A program made the position numbers and the translations under genes. Positions 13,150-24,841 of a DNA stretch of 64,000 bases are shown here, piece after piece. The stretch spans positions 351,001 through 415,000 of the forward strand of contig BSBK01001116.1 of NCBI GenBank assembly GCA_027943335.1, given 5' to 3'. The notes under the pieces were generated by a model. The model was not told the origin of the DNA. It made no database searches and saw only the letters and a list, made by a program, of their open reading frames with translations. Within the stretch, counting starts at the first letter, position 1, and each line of letters begins with the position of its first letter. Source of the stretch: Chamaecyparis obtusa (Eukaryota > Streptophyta > Pinopsida > Cupressales > Cupressaceae).

Positions 13150-14227
13150 TAGTTAACAGAGTTCAATGAAGAAGTAGAAATGGAGTTTATGAGGACATTT
13201 GATGAAGGAGAAGCCACAGTATGGGGATTAAAAGTGGTTGCTACTGAGGAGAAGATAGCAAAAGTCACAGGACTACCAGTTAATGGAGAGCATTATCCAA
13301 ATGAACACGACGCCAGGTCGTCGCGGGCATAGTTTTCTCAGCTGAGTGACCCTCCATTGGAAATTTCAAAGAAAGGGTGTAAGAGACTCTCTCTTGCAAT
13401 GCCCTATCTAGAATTGGTGAACCATATCATCAGGTATTTGACCTATGAAGGTAGATTTTCAAACCTACATGCTCATCATTTTAAGCTTCGCAGTTGTGTA
13501 AGGCATAACATTCAAGTTAATGTTCCCAATTTCCTTTACAATATGTTGTGTATTAGTGCCGAAAAAACTCAAAAAGGAAATGAAAATTCTATTTCTCATC
13601 ATGCCCTAGTTAAAATTTTAGTTGAAAGGTCACTTAGGGATTACTCCCCTATATCGTGGGTAGAATTTGTTGAATTTAAAACCTTGCAGCCTCAAGCTAA
13701 CCCTGTCTCACAAAATTTAGGGAATGAGGAAGAGATTGTGGGGCCTAGTCAGAATCCAGCTGAAATAGAGAAAGAACCAGCATTACCCCTTGCTGATAAA
13801 TTTTTTGGGCCTAATTTAGAGGGTGATATACCTAGCTCTTCCATAGATAAAGGAAAATATAAGGTTGAAGAAGAGAGCCCTAATTTTAAAAGGAAAGCCC
13901 AAAACCCTTCAATTCAAGTGGTAAAGAGAAAAGGTTTACAAATATTACCAGACACTCCCAAACTTTACATGAGATGGAGTTTTTTTAGGGATTAGGAACC
14001 AGTGGAACCAATTGCTAGATTCCTTAAAAAAGGCAGAACCACATAGCCCTATCAACTATGAGGCAACTATTCATAGGGTGACCAAATACATACAATTGGG
14101 ACAACAGATCAGAAAGGAACTATGGATGCCCTTGTCCTTTCAACCTCCCACGCTTCTTTGGCCTCTTTATAATAGTAAAGCTACTAAAATAGACCTATTG
14201 GTTGAGGAGAACAAAGGTGATCACTAG
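13150..14227 (+). pseudogene. 3' ORF of the Athila-like element, function unknown
   Basis: A long frame after integrase, broken by a TAG at 13330 and a frameshift between 13995 and 14012. The N-terminal part carries WGLKVVATEEKIAKVTGLPV, a pattern also seen in the second ORF of E0 at 55772 and 57265 (VTG-x-PV-G). The middle is helical-looking and hydrophobic (about 13357-13680). The C-terminal part is acidic and Lys-rich with little complexity. Athila relatives often carry an extra ORF here, sometimes called env-like, but I see no signal peptide or transmembrane segment. Function is not assigned. Confidence 0.65.
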
Positions 14228-14340
14228 GAGCACACCAGAGGATTCTTCTACACCTTCAGAAGTGGGAAGAAAGGGAGAAACACAGTCAGTGACTTTAGAG
14301 CTATGGAAAAGAAGTATAATGCTTGAGGAAAAGCATTTGA

Positions 14341-14355
14341 ATAGTGGGGGGAAAA
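14341..14355 (+). other. Polypurine tract
   Basis: ATAGTGGGGGGAAAA lies directly before the 3' LTR at 14356. This is the expected plus-strand primer for the element. Confidence 0.88.
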
Positions 14356-15576
14356 TGATGAGGCATATTAATGCCTTAATTTTGATATAGTTTTTATAGT
14401 TTGGACACATTCTTTGTGCCTTGACAAAATATTTCTGAACACTTGTTGTAAATATCTTGTGAGCTTATGCCAGAGACAACTAGAACCTAATAAACCTATG
14501 GGTAGTGTGTATGACATATTTTTCTTAATACTATACATAGAATGCAGTATTTCATATAACTATTTTAAGTTATGTTCTAATATCTGAGTAAAAGTAGGAA
14601 TGTTATCTTCCATATGTGTTCCGGATGTTGTTAACTTTTTAGGAAAATGAGGAGCGATGCAAAGAGTGGTGATTACTGCATTTAAGGAGGAGGATGATGG
14701 AGACCGGTCATGGAAAAGAAAGCAAAGTTCAACTCCATTGGATAAGCCGTGCTTGCAAAGGAATCACTGTTCTAGGGAATATAGGGGATACAACTTGCTA
14801 TATTTCTTGCAAGTTGTTATTCTGTTGCTTAGTAGTAAATGTACTATGTCATGGTTGATCTTTCACCTTCTTTTCTAGTGATGTTTGTTCAAAACCTTTT
14901 TATGTTATGTTTTTAATAAGCATCCAATCCTCTATATAATGGATTTGGAGTGTCTTAGTAAGCTAATGAGGAAATAGATAATGCTGGTTTAGATTCAGAA
15001 GTTACTCTTTCTATTCTTCATGAATTATTCAGTTTCTATGTAATCAAAGAAGGATTTTAATAGAAGAAATATTTTGAAGTACTTGTTGTGTTCATAGTTA
15101 ATTGAAGCCAACCAAGGGGGCCCACTTGGGAGGTGGAATAGATTTAGGTAGAATAGATTCATTTCTTGCAGTTTCCTATTTTCAAATAGATTTACTGTAT
15201 TAGTCCTGCAGCATTATTATTGTGAAAGTTCCTACAGCACTTGCAAAAAATGATCATAGTGGATGTTATGAGTTGTTAAATAGTTTAGGTTTATTTTTAA
15301 GCTTCCTGCAATTATCTGTTGTTAGCCAAGGTTTGTTTACTATTTTGTAGTAGCAGTATAGATTCTTCCAATGCATTTTACTTTCCTACAACATAGGTGT
15401 TATGACTCCTTAAGGAACTTAGTGCACAAACTGTGCTGACCCATTTCAAGTCCTACATCCCTGGGTTTACAATTCAAGTGTATTTCATGATGGAATAAGT
15501 AATCCTTAGAATAGATATTTTATCCTTGAAGGAGAGACAATGGTGTGATTATCTTCATCTATTGTGAAACTGTACA
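14356..15576 (+). repeat. 3' LTR of the Athila-like element
   Basis: 1,221 bp, begins TGATGAGG and ends TGTACA, followed by the target duplication CTTAG (15577-15581). About 19 differences from the 5' LTR were counted by eye over the first ~270 bp. The TATA box is at 14933-14940. Confidence 0.95.
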
Positions 15577-16125
15577 CTTAGCTTTCAATTTAGTCACCAT
15601 CAACCACCACCGATTAATCTTCATTTCACCTTCATCTTCTCTATTTCTTTGTAATTCTTTCCACCAAAGAGCAGCATGTCCTTTCAACTTTGTCTTTACT
15701 AACCTCACCTGAAGAGGATCTTCAATTTCTTCCAGCTTAAAGAAATCTTCAATTTCACCAATCCAATCAATCAAATTCTTGGGCTTCAATGTACCAGAGA
15801 AAGTAGAAACTTCCATTTGGTAATGATTACTTGACTGAGCTCCAGATCTATGCAACTGAGTAGTTTTATCTTCACTAGATTTATCCCTCTAGTCATCACC
15901 AGTAGATCCAGCAGCTTCAAAATCTTCAACAACTTCCTCACAACCATCTTCAGTACAAACATTCTGAGGTATACTAGCAAAAAATCTCATGATCTCAGTG
16001 ACCATGTCATTCTTCATCAACTCCATCTTAGATCTGAAATATGATTTCACCTTCTCTATAATCATAGATTCCATAGTATCACAAAGATCTGCAATCACTC
16101 TAGGGTCCAATCTTCTCGAAGGCAT
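15577..16125 (-). pseudogene. gag N-terminal part of the gag-PR element
   Basis: The frame starts at a Met codon at 16125, preferred over the more upstream frame start because it follows the leader and opens the conserved region. It runs to the CTTAG insertion site. Around 15700-15800 it holds the capsid start with FSGTLKP, WIGEIEDFF and LKGHAALWWKELQ, typical of plant Ty3/gypsy gag. One TAG interrupts it at 15889-15891. The rest of gag is at 6723-6982, across the nested element. The product would form the particle shell. Confidence 0.87.
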
Positions 16126-16360
16126 CCTTAAAGATAAGAGAAATCCTGTACAACAAACCCTATACTGACCACCTTGTGACAATCTCCAAGTTGTATGCAA
16201 GTCATATCAGCCTACCACCTCACACAAACAACTAGGGAAAGATTCCACAAGTTCAGTGCTCTAGATCTGCAACTCAAATCATATGATCTCTTCACCTACA
16301 AGATCAACTTTGCAAGATCATCCTCGCTAGGTCAACCTTCACTCCACAAGATTAACTCAA

Positions 16361-16371
16361 CTCTGATACCA
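16361..16371 (-). other. Primer-binding site, tRNA-iMet type
   Basis: On the minus strand this reads TGGTATCAGAG, two bases inside the right LTR. It is the classical initiator-tRNA-Met primer site of plant retrotransposons. It proves that 16374-17284 is the 5' LTR. Confidence 0.92.
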
Positions 16372-16373
16372 CC

Positions 16374-17284
16374 TGATGTAGCCAAGGGATGGTGGATCCA
16401 ATTAAGGATAGTCCAAACCTTGCAGCTTCAAAACAACATAGCAGAATAACACAAAACAACACAACACAACAAGATATATTTCAAAAAAAAAATTCCATTA
16501 ACATGCCCAGCTGTAAGGCCTTTTGGGTTAGGGCCAATTACAATCAGAAGTAATTATGTAAGATTAACAAGATCCAAGACAACTCCAGCTAGTTTAGTTT
16601 TGAAAACTATCAACAACTGATGGAAACCCTAAGGAAGATCTAAACTTGAGCTCGCAAGCCTCCAATCAATCTCCTTGTCTCCAAGTATGCAAACCACTAG
16701 TTCTACTATTACAAACTATCAGATAACAATCTAATATGCAAGATCTCATAGGATCTTTTCCACAACTTGACTTATCTACTACCCTTAGATCTACTCTCCT
16801 GATCTCCTTAAGTCATGCCTAAACAACTACATCAAACATCCCTTAAATACTAATCATCAGCCACATGTCGACTACATGAAACCATTAACTCCTAATAAAT
16901 ATTAAATGCAATCCAATTCGGCTCTCAAATAGCATTACAATTAATAAATTCAACATGTCATCCTGTAACAATAGCTACCAATAATAAATGCACCAAGTCG
17001 GCCAAGAAAATTTTCAAGAACTCCAGTCAGTAAACTAGAACTGTTGAGCGCCAAAGAAACAACCAAGCACTAGTGAAACCACCAAGCAAGACAAGAAACA
17101 TTGAGCAACATAGGCATTACTGAGAAATATTTCCACCAAGCACAAGAAGTCTCATTGAGTTCCTTTGGCGATTGAGCTTCCTTCCATAATCGAGACCATC
17201 GGTTAAGGCTGCAACTGAGTAACACCGACCAAGTAACACACCACCATGCAGATTCACTGAGGACCCAAGAATGCACCTGCATCA
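16374..17284 (-). repeat. 5' LTR of the gag-PR element
   Basis: 911 bp, in direct repeat with 5056-5963, with terminal TGATG...TGCATCA, followed by the GAATG duplication at 17285-17289. A 5-bp indel in a CA-rich tract and many substitutions distinguish it from its partner. Confidence 0.92.
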
Positions 17285-17289
17285 GAATG

Positions 17290-20200
17290 ATGATATCAAT
17301 GCCTCTATAATGAATTTGAGTAGTTGAAAAATTTGTATGTGGAGAGGGAATTGATGCCCTAGCGGTCAAAAAAAGTAAAACTTTTGGTTTCTATTGACAG
17401 AAAAGAAGTCTCAGAATACGGGCAATAACTTCCAAACTAACAATTGGATTTCCCTACATTTTTTATATGTTTTTTTAAACCTAATTTTCTATAGATCCAC
17501 TAGAGAGATTCTCCAATTCCATCCTAGGTTGGAGGATATTAATGTCTAAGTGAGAGTCTAGAAAAAGGAAGCAAAATTACTAGTTTTTACAGTAATCTTA
17601 ATAACATTGATTGTTATTAGTATGGGCTTTCTGTGGGCTACTTCCATTAAACATGGAATGATGAAATAAGGTTTGTAATATATTGATAAAGTCCATTAAA
17701 ATTTAGATTGGATAATCCCAAAGGTGTTTGCTAAATGATTACAATGATTGTTAGGACAGTTTATAAAGGAGGGGCAGCAAACTATTTGTAGGTTTGAAAA
17801 GGATGAATCATGTGATAAGGAACTAATGGATTATAGTTACCACTGACTTGAATAAATAGATGGATTGCGAAGACATTTGATAACACCCTTGTGTGTAGGA
17901 GTATGCAATATTTTATTATTTTGTGAATAACAACAGGTTATGGATCTTTTGGATAAGAAGGACCAAGAACAAGAAATGAATATTGCTAATTCTATTGTTG
18001 GACAGATGGTCATGGATTAGAGATTGGTTAATCAAAACTGATTATATATTATGACAAGGATAATGTGAAGGGATGGTGTAGGTTGTTCATGGAGGAATGC
18101 AGATTGTGGCCTAATTAATGGTTAGTGAATGGTGCGATAAATTGACTAATTCTTTATGGAACCTTGTTGATTTTAGCCTTGTGATTGGTTGACAAGGTCA
18201 TTAACTATTCGAGAACAAATATATATGAAGTTGATGTATAACCTCCAAATGCAAGATTTTGGATAGAATTAGATGACCGATCTAAGATTGTGGATGGATG
18301 CATAGGTTGAGTGTGTGAATTGGAAAACATGATGTTGTTGATGGTTCTTGTATAATGAATGAGATCCCTCACAAGTGGTGATCTCCTTCTGGTCACATGG
18401 TTTAAAATTTTTTGTAGTATTTTTTTGGGAAGCCATCAATTGACAAAAGGAAGGGAGTCTCTCTAGTTGATTTCTAGAGCAACACTTCTAGGATTCCCAA
18501 CTATGAGATTGTAGATGTCACACAATGATACAATTTCACTAACCAACTCTTCAACGGTTAAGGGTTCTACAGTTCTGCCTATCACTTGTAATTAATGACA
18601 AGCAAATACAAATTAGTGACCCACTATTGCAAATAGAAAAATAGTGTGTGGTAATAGTAGTTTGTTTGTTTTTTCTGTAATACAGATAAGAATAGTAGTG
18701 TCAACATGATAATTTATCAATTGAACTAACAATCTTTTTATATTTGAACTATTGAACTTTTTATATAAAAAATACCACTTGATCTAACAAAGATTTTACC
18801 AAAAAAATACAAATATGGTCGATGGATAAGCCCTTCCAAATTTAAATACTAAACTGGAAATAATGTTAAAAATTAAGATGATGCAAATATAGTGCTTCCA
18901 CATTTATTTTCCAATCATCTCATCTTATGACTACAAAGACCTCCTCACAAAAAGAGATGTGCTCCCCAGGGGGAAAATAAAGCTTATTTTACCACAAACA
19001 ACTAATTTATTTCTAAAACAAAGAGAGTCTATCAAGGTATACAGAAAGAGATCCTTTGAGATTTACAAAAACTATCATCAAACCCTTGATAATAGACCAA
19101 TGTACAGGGGTTAAATCATATCTTGTTTTTGAGGCATCTAAAAAAAATTGAAATCTTTAAATCTTGTAGTAGACTCGTTGCTCTTTTAAATGCATTTGGT
19201 CTTGTTTCTAATAGTTAATGCACATGAAATTAAATTGATGCCCTGGTAGGATGAACACGGGAAAAATGCTTTCGTTTGACTATGATAAATCAATTTGATC
19301 AAGTAAACCTCAACTAAAGGTTTTATAATCAATAGAAAGTGTTTGATAAGTGCTATAAAATTGTAATGGAGAGTCTTGATCACTTGTAGCTGATGGAATT
19401 TTTTTTTGAACATAAACAATGTAATGTTTGCAGAAGTAACTATCTAGATAAGGACAAATAGCCTTATATTAGAAACAATATATTTTTAGTCTGATTGAAC
19501 AATTAACCATTTGTGGAGTTAAACAGTAAAGAGGGACTTAATGTTTGAGGATCCCTAATCAAGCCAAAAAGATAGTAATGCTTACTATGATCAACCTTAA
19601 TGTCTGTGATCAAATCACCAAATAAATACTAGTGGGAATAATTCAAAGATATCATAAGTAGTTAATCAGAAGATTGAAGTGGTAGTTTACTACTTTGGTA
19701 GGTCTTCCTATTATTTTTTCCAATAAAGTCTTCTCATTTTCAAGGAACCTAGACTAAGAACTAGAGGAATCATTAGCAAGAAACTTCAGGTCTTATCGAA
19801 ACAAGTAAAATAATTTTATTTTTTTGACTATAGGAATCAAGTAGCTTTTCTTGTGTATAATGAGACCTCTAGTATCTATACTTGTGGTTATTTATGTAGA
19901 TTCTTAAAAAGTGGCCATGTAATATAGACATTTTTTAAACATCTAAAAAGAAAAGTAAATTCACAGTTGCCTTTTGCCTTCCAGCTTTTCTATTTCTCAT
20001 TGTACATTTGCAGCTTTTCATGACATCCTTAGAATACATCCCAAGACATCCTTAGAATACTCTCTTTCTTTTCTAAATCTTTTGTGACTCCATCCCACTA
20101 TCCAACTACTTCTCTTTCACGGTTCTGAAATGGAAAAATGTGTATTTTCAAAATGAAAATGGTTGCAATGAAGGATTCTACACATAGATATAACCTTTTT

Positions 20201-20816
20201 TAAATTTCTAGTAATCAACTATAGATTTATATCAGTTAGTGATTGATTTTAGTGCTTTTCTTGGTTATCTTCTATCATTCCACAAGAGGGGAAATGACAT
20301 ATCATACAACTACCTAAAGAAAAGAATTTATTTTATACCTACAGAACATATGCAAGAGTTTTATTTTTAGGCAAAGAGGTAAACCCCATATATTAATAAT
20401 AAAGTATAAAAATATACAATATGACATATAATAGACTAAAAAGGTTCAAATTCATGTCCAAAATGATAGACAATTAATATCCAAACTCAAGAATGGTAGT
20501 CTAATTCTTCTGATTTAACCTGATGTTTCAAAATAGGGTACATTCATCATGATGTGCCATGTATTGTTATAACTATCTACTATGATTGTGAGCCCAGAAA
20601 GAAGAGTTGAATTCATTAGCAGAAGGTACTTTGGCTACACAAAACCATAACTTGAAATATAACTTCCATTAATGCACATAATTCTTCCTAGTATTGTTTT
20701 CCATTGCAAGGCACACAAAGAGTGTCCTATGATCTACTCTTACATACCCTAAAAGATTTTATCTAATTTTCCTACAGACATATTAAGCCTTTAGGTGATG
20801 ATGATCGAATGAAACA
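17290..20816. other. Intergenic DNA, no gene or transposon recognised
   Basis: Moderately AT-rich sequence with only short frames that lack motifs. No LTR pair, primer site or poly(A)-ended insertion was found. Its left edge is the resumed target sequence of the insertion at 5056-17284. Confidence 0.55.
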
Positions 20817-21043
20817 AGGAAAAATGTACAGGAGAAGATTAAGGATAAAACATTCAAGCTATAGAAGAAAAGAATAGAGAAACCAAAATTTGATGCTATA
20901 ATAGAGAAAGGATGGGGGAGTAAGTGTGAAAGGAGGAAAAATGTGCAGGAGAAGATTAAGGATAAAACAATCAGGCTATAGAAGAAAATAATAGAGAAAC
21001 CAAAATTCAATGCTACAATAGAGAAAGGATGGGGGAGTAAGTG
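20817..21043. repeat. Two-copy tandem repeat, 117-bp period
   Basis: Copy 1 is 20817-20926 and copy 2 is 20934-21043, joined by a 7-bp spacer. Both begin AGGAAAAATGT and end GGGGGAGTAAGTG. They differ at only a few positions, so the duplication is fairly recent. The minus-strand frame across it simply repeats a peptide and has no known domain. Confidence 0.93.
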
Positions 21044-21070
21044 ACACATTCAAACTGTAGGCATACAAGT

Positions 21071-21142
21071 TATAGGAACACAAGTAATAGTATTTTAATT
21101 AATCAGAAATAGAAGCTATAGGAACACAAGTAATAATATTTC
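21071..21142. repeat. Short direct repeat TATAGGAACACAAGTAATA
   Basis: Near-identical copies begin at 21071 and 21117. They lie just after the 117-bp tandem repeat. Confidence 0.8.
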
Positions 21143-21846
21143 AAGCCTTATCCATGGCCCCTGATCTTATATTTTTAGATGTATTAATTAGACATAACCA
21201 TTTATAGAGGATGTCTATTTACAATTTTCAAAATTAGGCCTTTTGAGTTCCCATTAGATACTTCCTTCTCAATATTATTTTACCCAAATCAAGGCTTTGA
21301 ATAGGGAACATCAACAGAGACTTGATAAAAAAAACTATTTAGAATGGCTCAGAATCTCAATGCTTGCAGCAACATATTTGGATTAAAAGATAATGGGGGC
21401 TAAGTAGCGAGTTTCTACAACAATTGGTAAACATTAGCCATTTTGTACATTAGCCAGACATTATATTGGCATAGTTTTACCTTCAATTATATGTAATCAG
21501 ACCTACATATAATTGATATTTACATTGATTGTGGAAATTTCTCCCACTAACATATCATCCAAATTCCTCACCCAAACCCATAAGGTTCTCTCAAGACACT
21601 GGCCCTTACAAAGCTACGAGATCCCAAAAATGGACTTATGCTTCACAACCCTTACCCATTCATTAAAACATGATAGACTATCCCCAATCAACATGTCTAA
21701 GCCAAATCTGAGACTCCCCAAGACCCTAACCACTCCAAGCCTTTGGGAGCCTACTCACACAACCATGTCTCCTACTAGCCCTCCAAAATGTCTAACACCC
21801 CAATCATATATTGAAACTTTTTCTACCAAACACATAATGAGAAAAA
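21143..21846. other. Intergenic DNA, C-rich on the plus strand, no gene supported
   Basis: A 114-codon frame at 21513-21857 is Pro/Thr/Ser-rich with no recognised motif, and its last codons lie in the flanking LTR. It looks like chance in C-rich sequence. The same unique sequence resumes at 33891, after the solo LTR. Confidence 0.5.
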
Positions 21847-23058
21847 ACTACTGTTAGAATAACTAAGAGGGGGGCTGAATTAGTTATCCACAATCCCAAA
21901 ACAATTTACTTAAAATTTTGTAGCTTGGTATATAAAATACTATACTGTCTGTGCTTTTACCGATTACCAGTCAATAACAAATAATGATTACCGATCAAAT
22001 CCAACATGTAATATGTAAAGTATGATAAAAAAACAATCATCACAATGAACACATAACACAAAATATTTAACGTGGAAACCCTGTGAAGGGAAAAACCACC
22101 TGGGACCAGCAACCCAAAAATGTTCACTCTTCTGAAGTGAGGTCAGTGAAGACCTAACCCTATTAAAGGTTACAAACACATTGTGAGGTGTGACCTTGTT
22201 AGAGGATTTTAGACCAACCATTATCTTCCAACCATCATTCACTATAGGGTTGACATGATAACAATGTTCATTCTATGAATGATACATAAAAGACTTTCAA
22301 GTCCACTCTGTTAAGAGATTTCTCTATTTACAATGGTTAAAATGTAACAGCAGTTCATCTGATTACAATACAACTTCAATTACAGATTATCAGATCTATG
22401 TTGAGCCCATTCAAATCCTCTAATTAATATATCAATTCTACATCGACAATAATCAATGACTTACTATCATTCACTAATAGCTTTCTGACACTTGGTAAAC
22501 TCTACAGTTCGGTTCTCCTTAATCGGTTTGATTAGGCATACGTGAAACTTTTTCATGCGATAGTTCTGCAGTCTCCTTCTTCCGGCATAAGTTTCATAAT
22601 GAAACCTTGGTCTCTTTAAATAGACAAGTAAACCATTTTCTGCTCCTCCATAAGATTTTATTTCTTATTCTCCTTTGTCCATTTTGCCACTTAAACCTTC
22701 CTCAGCTGATGTGCCAGTAACATGTTTTGATTTCATTCTTTTGATCTTCCTTGAATTATGCTAGCCATTGATCTTCATAACAAACATTATCTCCATCTTT
22801 GATTTTGATGTACTTTACAGCTCATCAATCCTTAACGGTTAAACTAATCATTTAGTTCTTTCTCTCCTGCTCGGTTAACAAAGAAATGTGTCGGTGAATA
22901 CAAGCCTAGTTTATACTATGCTCAGTATACACTACACTGCTCAGTGTATCCTATGATGCTTCATCAACCGACCACATTGCCTTGTGTCTTTCAGTTCTTT
23001 TGCTCATCATAGATGAATGAAACATAATCAAGCCAATAACATAAGGTCATAGACTCAT

Positions 23059-24053
23059 TGTAATACCCTAAATTTGGCACCTATTAAATTCAATTAATTT
23101 TTGGTGCATTTTCATCAATTTTACATCTCCAAAGTCCTAGTTTCCTAGGCAATTTTCTCTCTCCTACTTGACTTAATTTGACTTGATGTCAATTGCAAAG
23201 ACCATAAATTGCATTAATTAAATATCAAAATTAATTCCTAAAGTCCTTGACTTTAATTAGCTAAATTACCCCTATGAAAATTTAATTTAATCCTAAAGTC
23301 TGAAAGTGCTTAGAATTAAATTAAATCCACCCCATTTGGCTAATTACCCATAAAAGGAATTAATAATTGCTTGATATTCGAATGGACACACCTTTTTGAA
23401 TTAATAATTCAAGATATTCGAAAAGCCACCTGTGTGGCATTTTCCATTCTTTTTATTAAGTAATTCTTGCTTTTTTTTCTCAAATGGAAATGAAGGGTCA
23501 GGAGTTTCAAATCAAGAACCCCTTCATTCTCTTCTCGGGTTTTTCTATTTAATGGACCTATTTTCTTCTTTCAAAGGAGGCAATTTTTGAGAGTAATTGA
23601 ACTATAGTGAATTTTAGTCTCATTTAATTCAAAGCTTTTTTCTTCATTGTATAATTGGTCTCATAGCTCATTTTAGTATAATTGCATCTCATATTAGAAT
23701 TAATTTGCTTATTTGTTCTTAGCATAATATCATCTTTATTTCAAGTTCTCTAAAATAAATTTGCATTTCATATCTCTTTCAAAAGCATTTCTAGATTAAT
23801 TGCACTCATTTTAGTTCAATTTTAGTTTTGGATATCTTCATAACTTTGGAAAATCCTCCATTGTGGGATTGGTCTATGGTTGTTGGCTCTCGTTCTGAGA
23901 GTAATTAAACACCCCGTCCACATAGGAGGCAACAGGTTGATTCAATTGATGTTGTGAGATGGAAAATTCATGTTCATACCCACCATCTCATGATTGAGCA
24001 ATGTCTATGTTGCGTTTGTGTCTGATTTAGAGGTCCACATTCAGACACACACA
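23059..24053 (+). repeat. 5' LTR of the non-autonomous Tat element
   Basis: 995 bp, begins TGTAATACCC and ends AGACACACACA. The first ~25 bp resemble the LTR start of the element at 40304. There is no strong TATA box; TATTTAA near 23547 is the best candidate. Confidence 0.95.
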
Positions 24054-24056
24054 TTT

Positions 24057-24074
24057 TGCCACCCACCATGGGGT
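24057..24074 (+). other. Primer-binding site, tRNA-Lys type
   Basis: TGCCACCCACCATGGGGT, three bases after the LTR. It matches the complement of the plant tRNA-Lys 3' end at 14 of 18 positions. The same site type occurs at 41314. Confidence 0.8.
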
Positions 24075-24706
24075 AGAAAATCTGATTTCTAGCCTCATTC
24101 TCATCTTTTTTGACAAGTAATTCAAGCTCTATCGTGCATCCATACTATCTATGTACGGATCTTCGTGCAAGAATCCAAAGTGTCTCGCATGAGATTCTAC
24201 TCCCTGTAGCACTTCCTTGCACAAGCTTTTACACCTCCGCATGGCATCTTGTACTTTCTTTTGTGCCATGAGGTACTTCCTCACGCGAGACTACAAGACA
24301 GTGTTTTAATTTTTCAATTTCTGTCTTTCCAGTTTTGGATTTCTAACAGTTTTTTTTTTTCTATTGTTCATTTATTTCTCTATTATTTTACACAACGTAA
24401 CAGTTTTCTGCAGGACGTTTGACCAAGAAATTGAAACATACTAATGGTTTGATTGCAGGACGATACTCAAAGACTTGCTAAAATGTTGTGTTTATTTTCT
24501 GCTTTCATTCACATAGTCTAAATAGGGCTCTGTTAAAATTTCTTAAGGATTTTGATAGTGAGTAGGGAATTTGGCTCTTCATTACATGGAGGTGATGACC
24601 ATGAATGAACCCAAAATCCTAATGATCTTACTAATATGACAAATTCTTGGGGAAGCAGAGAAAGGTAGTGAATCTTTATGCTTCTATTAGCTAGGGGATT
24701 ATGCTC

Positions 24707-24723
24707 TTCTCTCTTTGAGAGAA
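24707..24723 (+). promoter_or_regulatory. Leader hairpin 1 (7-bp stem)
   Basis: TTCTCTC-TTT-GAGAGAA, preceded by TATGCTC. It is one of two such hairpins 118 bp apart. The counterpart in the autonomous element uses different bases but keeps the pairing. Confidence 0.65.
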
Positions 24724-24824
24724 ATAGAAACCCAAAAGCTTGTAGTTGTGGTGGAGTGAAGCTAACTCGGTGATGAATCTTCTTGATGTGTTTGGGTGAG
24801 GAAATGGGATAGAGAAGTATGCTC

Positions 24825-24841
24825 TTCTCCTTTTGGGAGAA
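24825..24841 (+). promoter_or_regulatory. Leader hairpin 2 (6-bp stem)
   Basis: TTCTCC-TTTTG-GGAGAA, again preceded by TATGCTC. Confidence 0.65.

Larger units (their letters stand above)
6983..15576 (+). mobile_element. Athila-like Ty3/gypsy retrotransposon nested in gag
   Basis: 8,594 bp with LTRs 6983-8203 and 14356-15576 and the target duplication CTTAG at 6978-6982 and 15577-15581. The order is LTR, tRNA-Asp primer site, short leader with a gag remnant, protease, RT, RNase H, integrase, a long 3' region with an extra ORF, polypurine tract, LTR. The tRNA-Asp site and the protease/RT style point to the Athila branch (family knowledge). The copy is dead: the capsid core is missing, the protease and RNase H catalytic Asp are changed to Asn, the integrase zinc finger is broken, and there are many stops. 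By eye LTR divergence is near 7% over ~270 bp. Confidence 0.93.
5056..17284 (-). mobile_element. Ty3/gypsy chromovirus-like element, gag-PR only, carrying a nested insertion
   Basis: The boundaries are directly visible. Two direct LTRs (5056-5963 and 16374-17284) each begin TGATG and end TGCATCA, and the 5-bp duplication GAATG lies at 5051-5055 and 17285-17289. A tRNA-iMet primer site next to the right LTR fixes transcription on the minus strand. Without the nested element at 6983-15576 the copy is about 3.6 kb, with only gag and protease in a ~1.8-kb interior. No RT, RNase H or integrase is present, and the gag zinc knuckle is missing. It is therefore a non-autonomous derivative. The gag and protease style (DSGS, LLGRPWQ) resembles chromoviruses; that lineage call is inferred from motifs only. 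Confidence 0.9.

Noticed and set aside
13150..14227. Env-like glycoprotein for the Athila-like 3' ORF
   Set aside because: No signal peptide or transmembrane segment can be seen; only position would support it.
20783..21049. 88-codon minus-strand repeated hydrophobic frame
   Set aside because: It is a by-product of the 117-bp tandem repeat; no start context or known domain.
21513..21857. 114-codon Pro/Thr-rich frame as a host exon
   Set aside because: No motif, its end lies in the LTR, and the continuing target sequence at 33891 does not extend the frame.
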